From Catenuloplanes indicus (GTDB lineage: Bacteria > Actinomycetota > Actinomycetes > Mycobacteriales > Micromonosporaceae), in NCBI RefSeq assembly GCF_030813715.1, contig NZ_JAUSUZ010000001.1, forward strand, positions 1,798,001-1,862,000: a stretch of DNA of 64,000 bases, given 5' to 3'. Positions 63,674-64,000 of the stretch are shown piece by piece. Below the pieces are notes generated by a model, which saw only the letters and a program-made list of their open reading frames with translations, did not search any database and was not told the DNA's origin. The position numbers and the translations under genes were made by a program. The first letter of the stretch is position 1; each line of letters starts with the position of its first letter.

Positions 63674-64000
63674 CTATGCCCCCATAGGATCGCCGGGTAG
63701 CGGCTCCGGTCCGCGGACGAGCATGGGGAAGGCGACAACGGTGGTGTCGGGTCCTGCTTCGAGGTCCCATGCGTCGATGCCGTCCCAGGCGCCTGGGGCG
63801 CCGTCCCAGAGGTAGCTGGTGCAGATCAGGTCGAGGTCGAGGTCGGCGAGGTAGCGGGCGAGTCCTTCGCGGCCCCGTTCGTCTACTTCGGCGGGTACTT
63901 CATCGAGTGCGGTGAGGCGCAGTCCTGCGGTGTCGAGTTGGTCGTAGTAGGCGGCGACGGCGGCGAGCATGGGGGCGAGGACGACGAGTCGTCGTTCTCC
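63674..64000 (-). CDS. jetC: Wadjet type II SMC-like ATPase JetC, C-terminal part (cut by window edge)
   Basis: Only the last 108 codons are in the window; the gene continues past base 64000. They show the end of an SMC/SbcC-type ATPase head: 'LVVLAPMLAAVAAYYDQLDT', Walker B and D-loop 'LRLTALDEVPAEVDERGREG', then 'LDLICTSYLWDG'. This tail and the jetD gene directly downstream fit TIGR02680, the motor subunit of type II Wadjet. jetA and jetB should lie further upstream, outside the window. Confidence 0.8.
   Translation of the reverse strand, partial: GERRLVVLAPMLAAVAAYYDQLDTAGLRLTALDEVPAEVDERGREGLARYLADLDLDLICTSYLWDGAPGAWDGIDAWDLEAGPDTTVVAFPMLVRGPEPLPGDPMGA

Noticed and set aside
1-64000. 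CRISPR arrays, rRNA, tRNA or replication origin
   Set aside because: No regularly spaced repeats, RNA gene signatures or origin-type repeats were seen anywhere in the window.

Overview
This is high-GC DNA with strong G/C third-position bias and actinomycete gene types (SARP/AfsR and LAL regulators, Tat-exported FAD enzymes, MMPL exporter, type II Wadjet). It looks like an accessory part of an actinomycete chromosome, plausibly Micromonosporaceae. That placement is inferred from gene content; no rRNA, tRNA or core ribosomal gene lies here to fix it.

Layout. 0.2-2.2 kb: a HEAT-repeat protein. 2.4-5.6 kb: two 23S rRNA methyltransferases that resemble AviRa and AviRb, the avilamycin (orthosomycin) resistance pair, with a GyrI-like protein and a PhyH-type oxygenase between them. 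5.6-9.95 kb: an empty stretch, a lipoprotein gene, and a graveyard of mobile and toxin DNA: an IS630 transposase tail, a serine-recombinase tail, a toxin-tip fragment and a frameshifted RHS fragment. 9.96-12.5 kb: an operon of a membrane protein, a CapA-like lipoprotein and an ECF sigma factor. 12.8-19.8 kb: an FAD monooxygenase, a broken P450, an SGNH hydrolase, a Pycsar-effector-like membrane protein, a split-barrel flavoprotein and an MMPL exporter.

20-44.6 kb reads as a specialised-metabolism region with no PKS or NRPS. It holds two tandem Tat-exported BBE-type FAD oxidoreductases and a third cytoplasmic one, an MFS exporter, an amidohydrolase, two paralogous adenylate-forming ligases, a glycosyltransferase, a ThDP-dependent enzyme, and five regulators (SARP, LysR, AfsR-like and two LALs). 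The two ligases flank the 8-kb block of three large regulators. A broken ABC permease and the broken P450 show that parts of this region are decaying. A box GTTGACCTC-N7-TGTGCTGT occurs identically upstream of two FAD enzymes, with weaker matches before the P450 remnant and the LysR gene.

44.6-60 kb: a secreted sorbosone-dehydrogenase-like protein, a hypothetical gene, a complete IS3-family element, then a polymorphic-toxin operon read leftward (LamG protein, 2316-residue RHS/HINT toxin, putative immunity protein) whose toxin tip and immunity gene are clearly more AT-rich. 60-64 kb: a small membrane protein, a DnaB-like helicase, jetD and the 3' end of jetC of a type II Wadjet anti-plasmid system whose remaining genes lie beyond the right edge.
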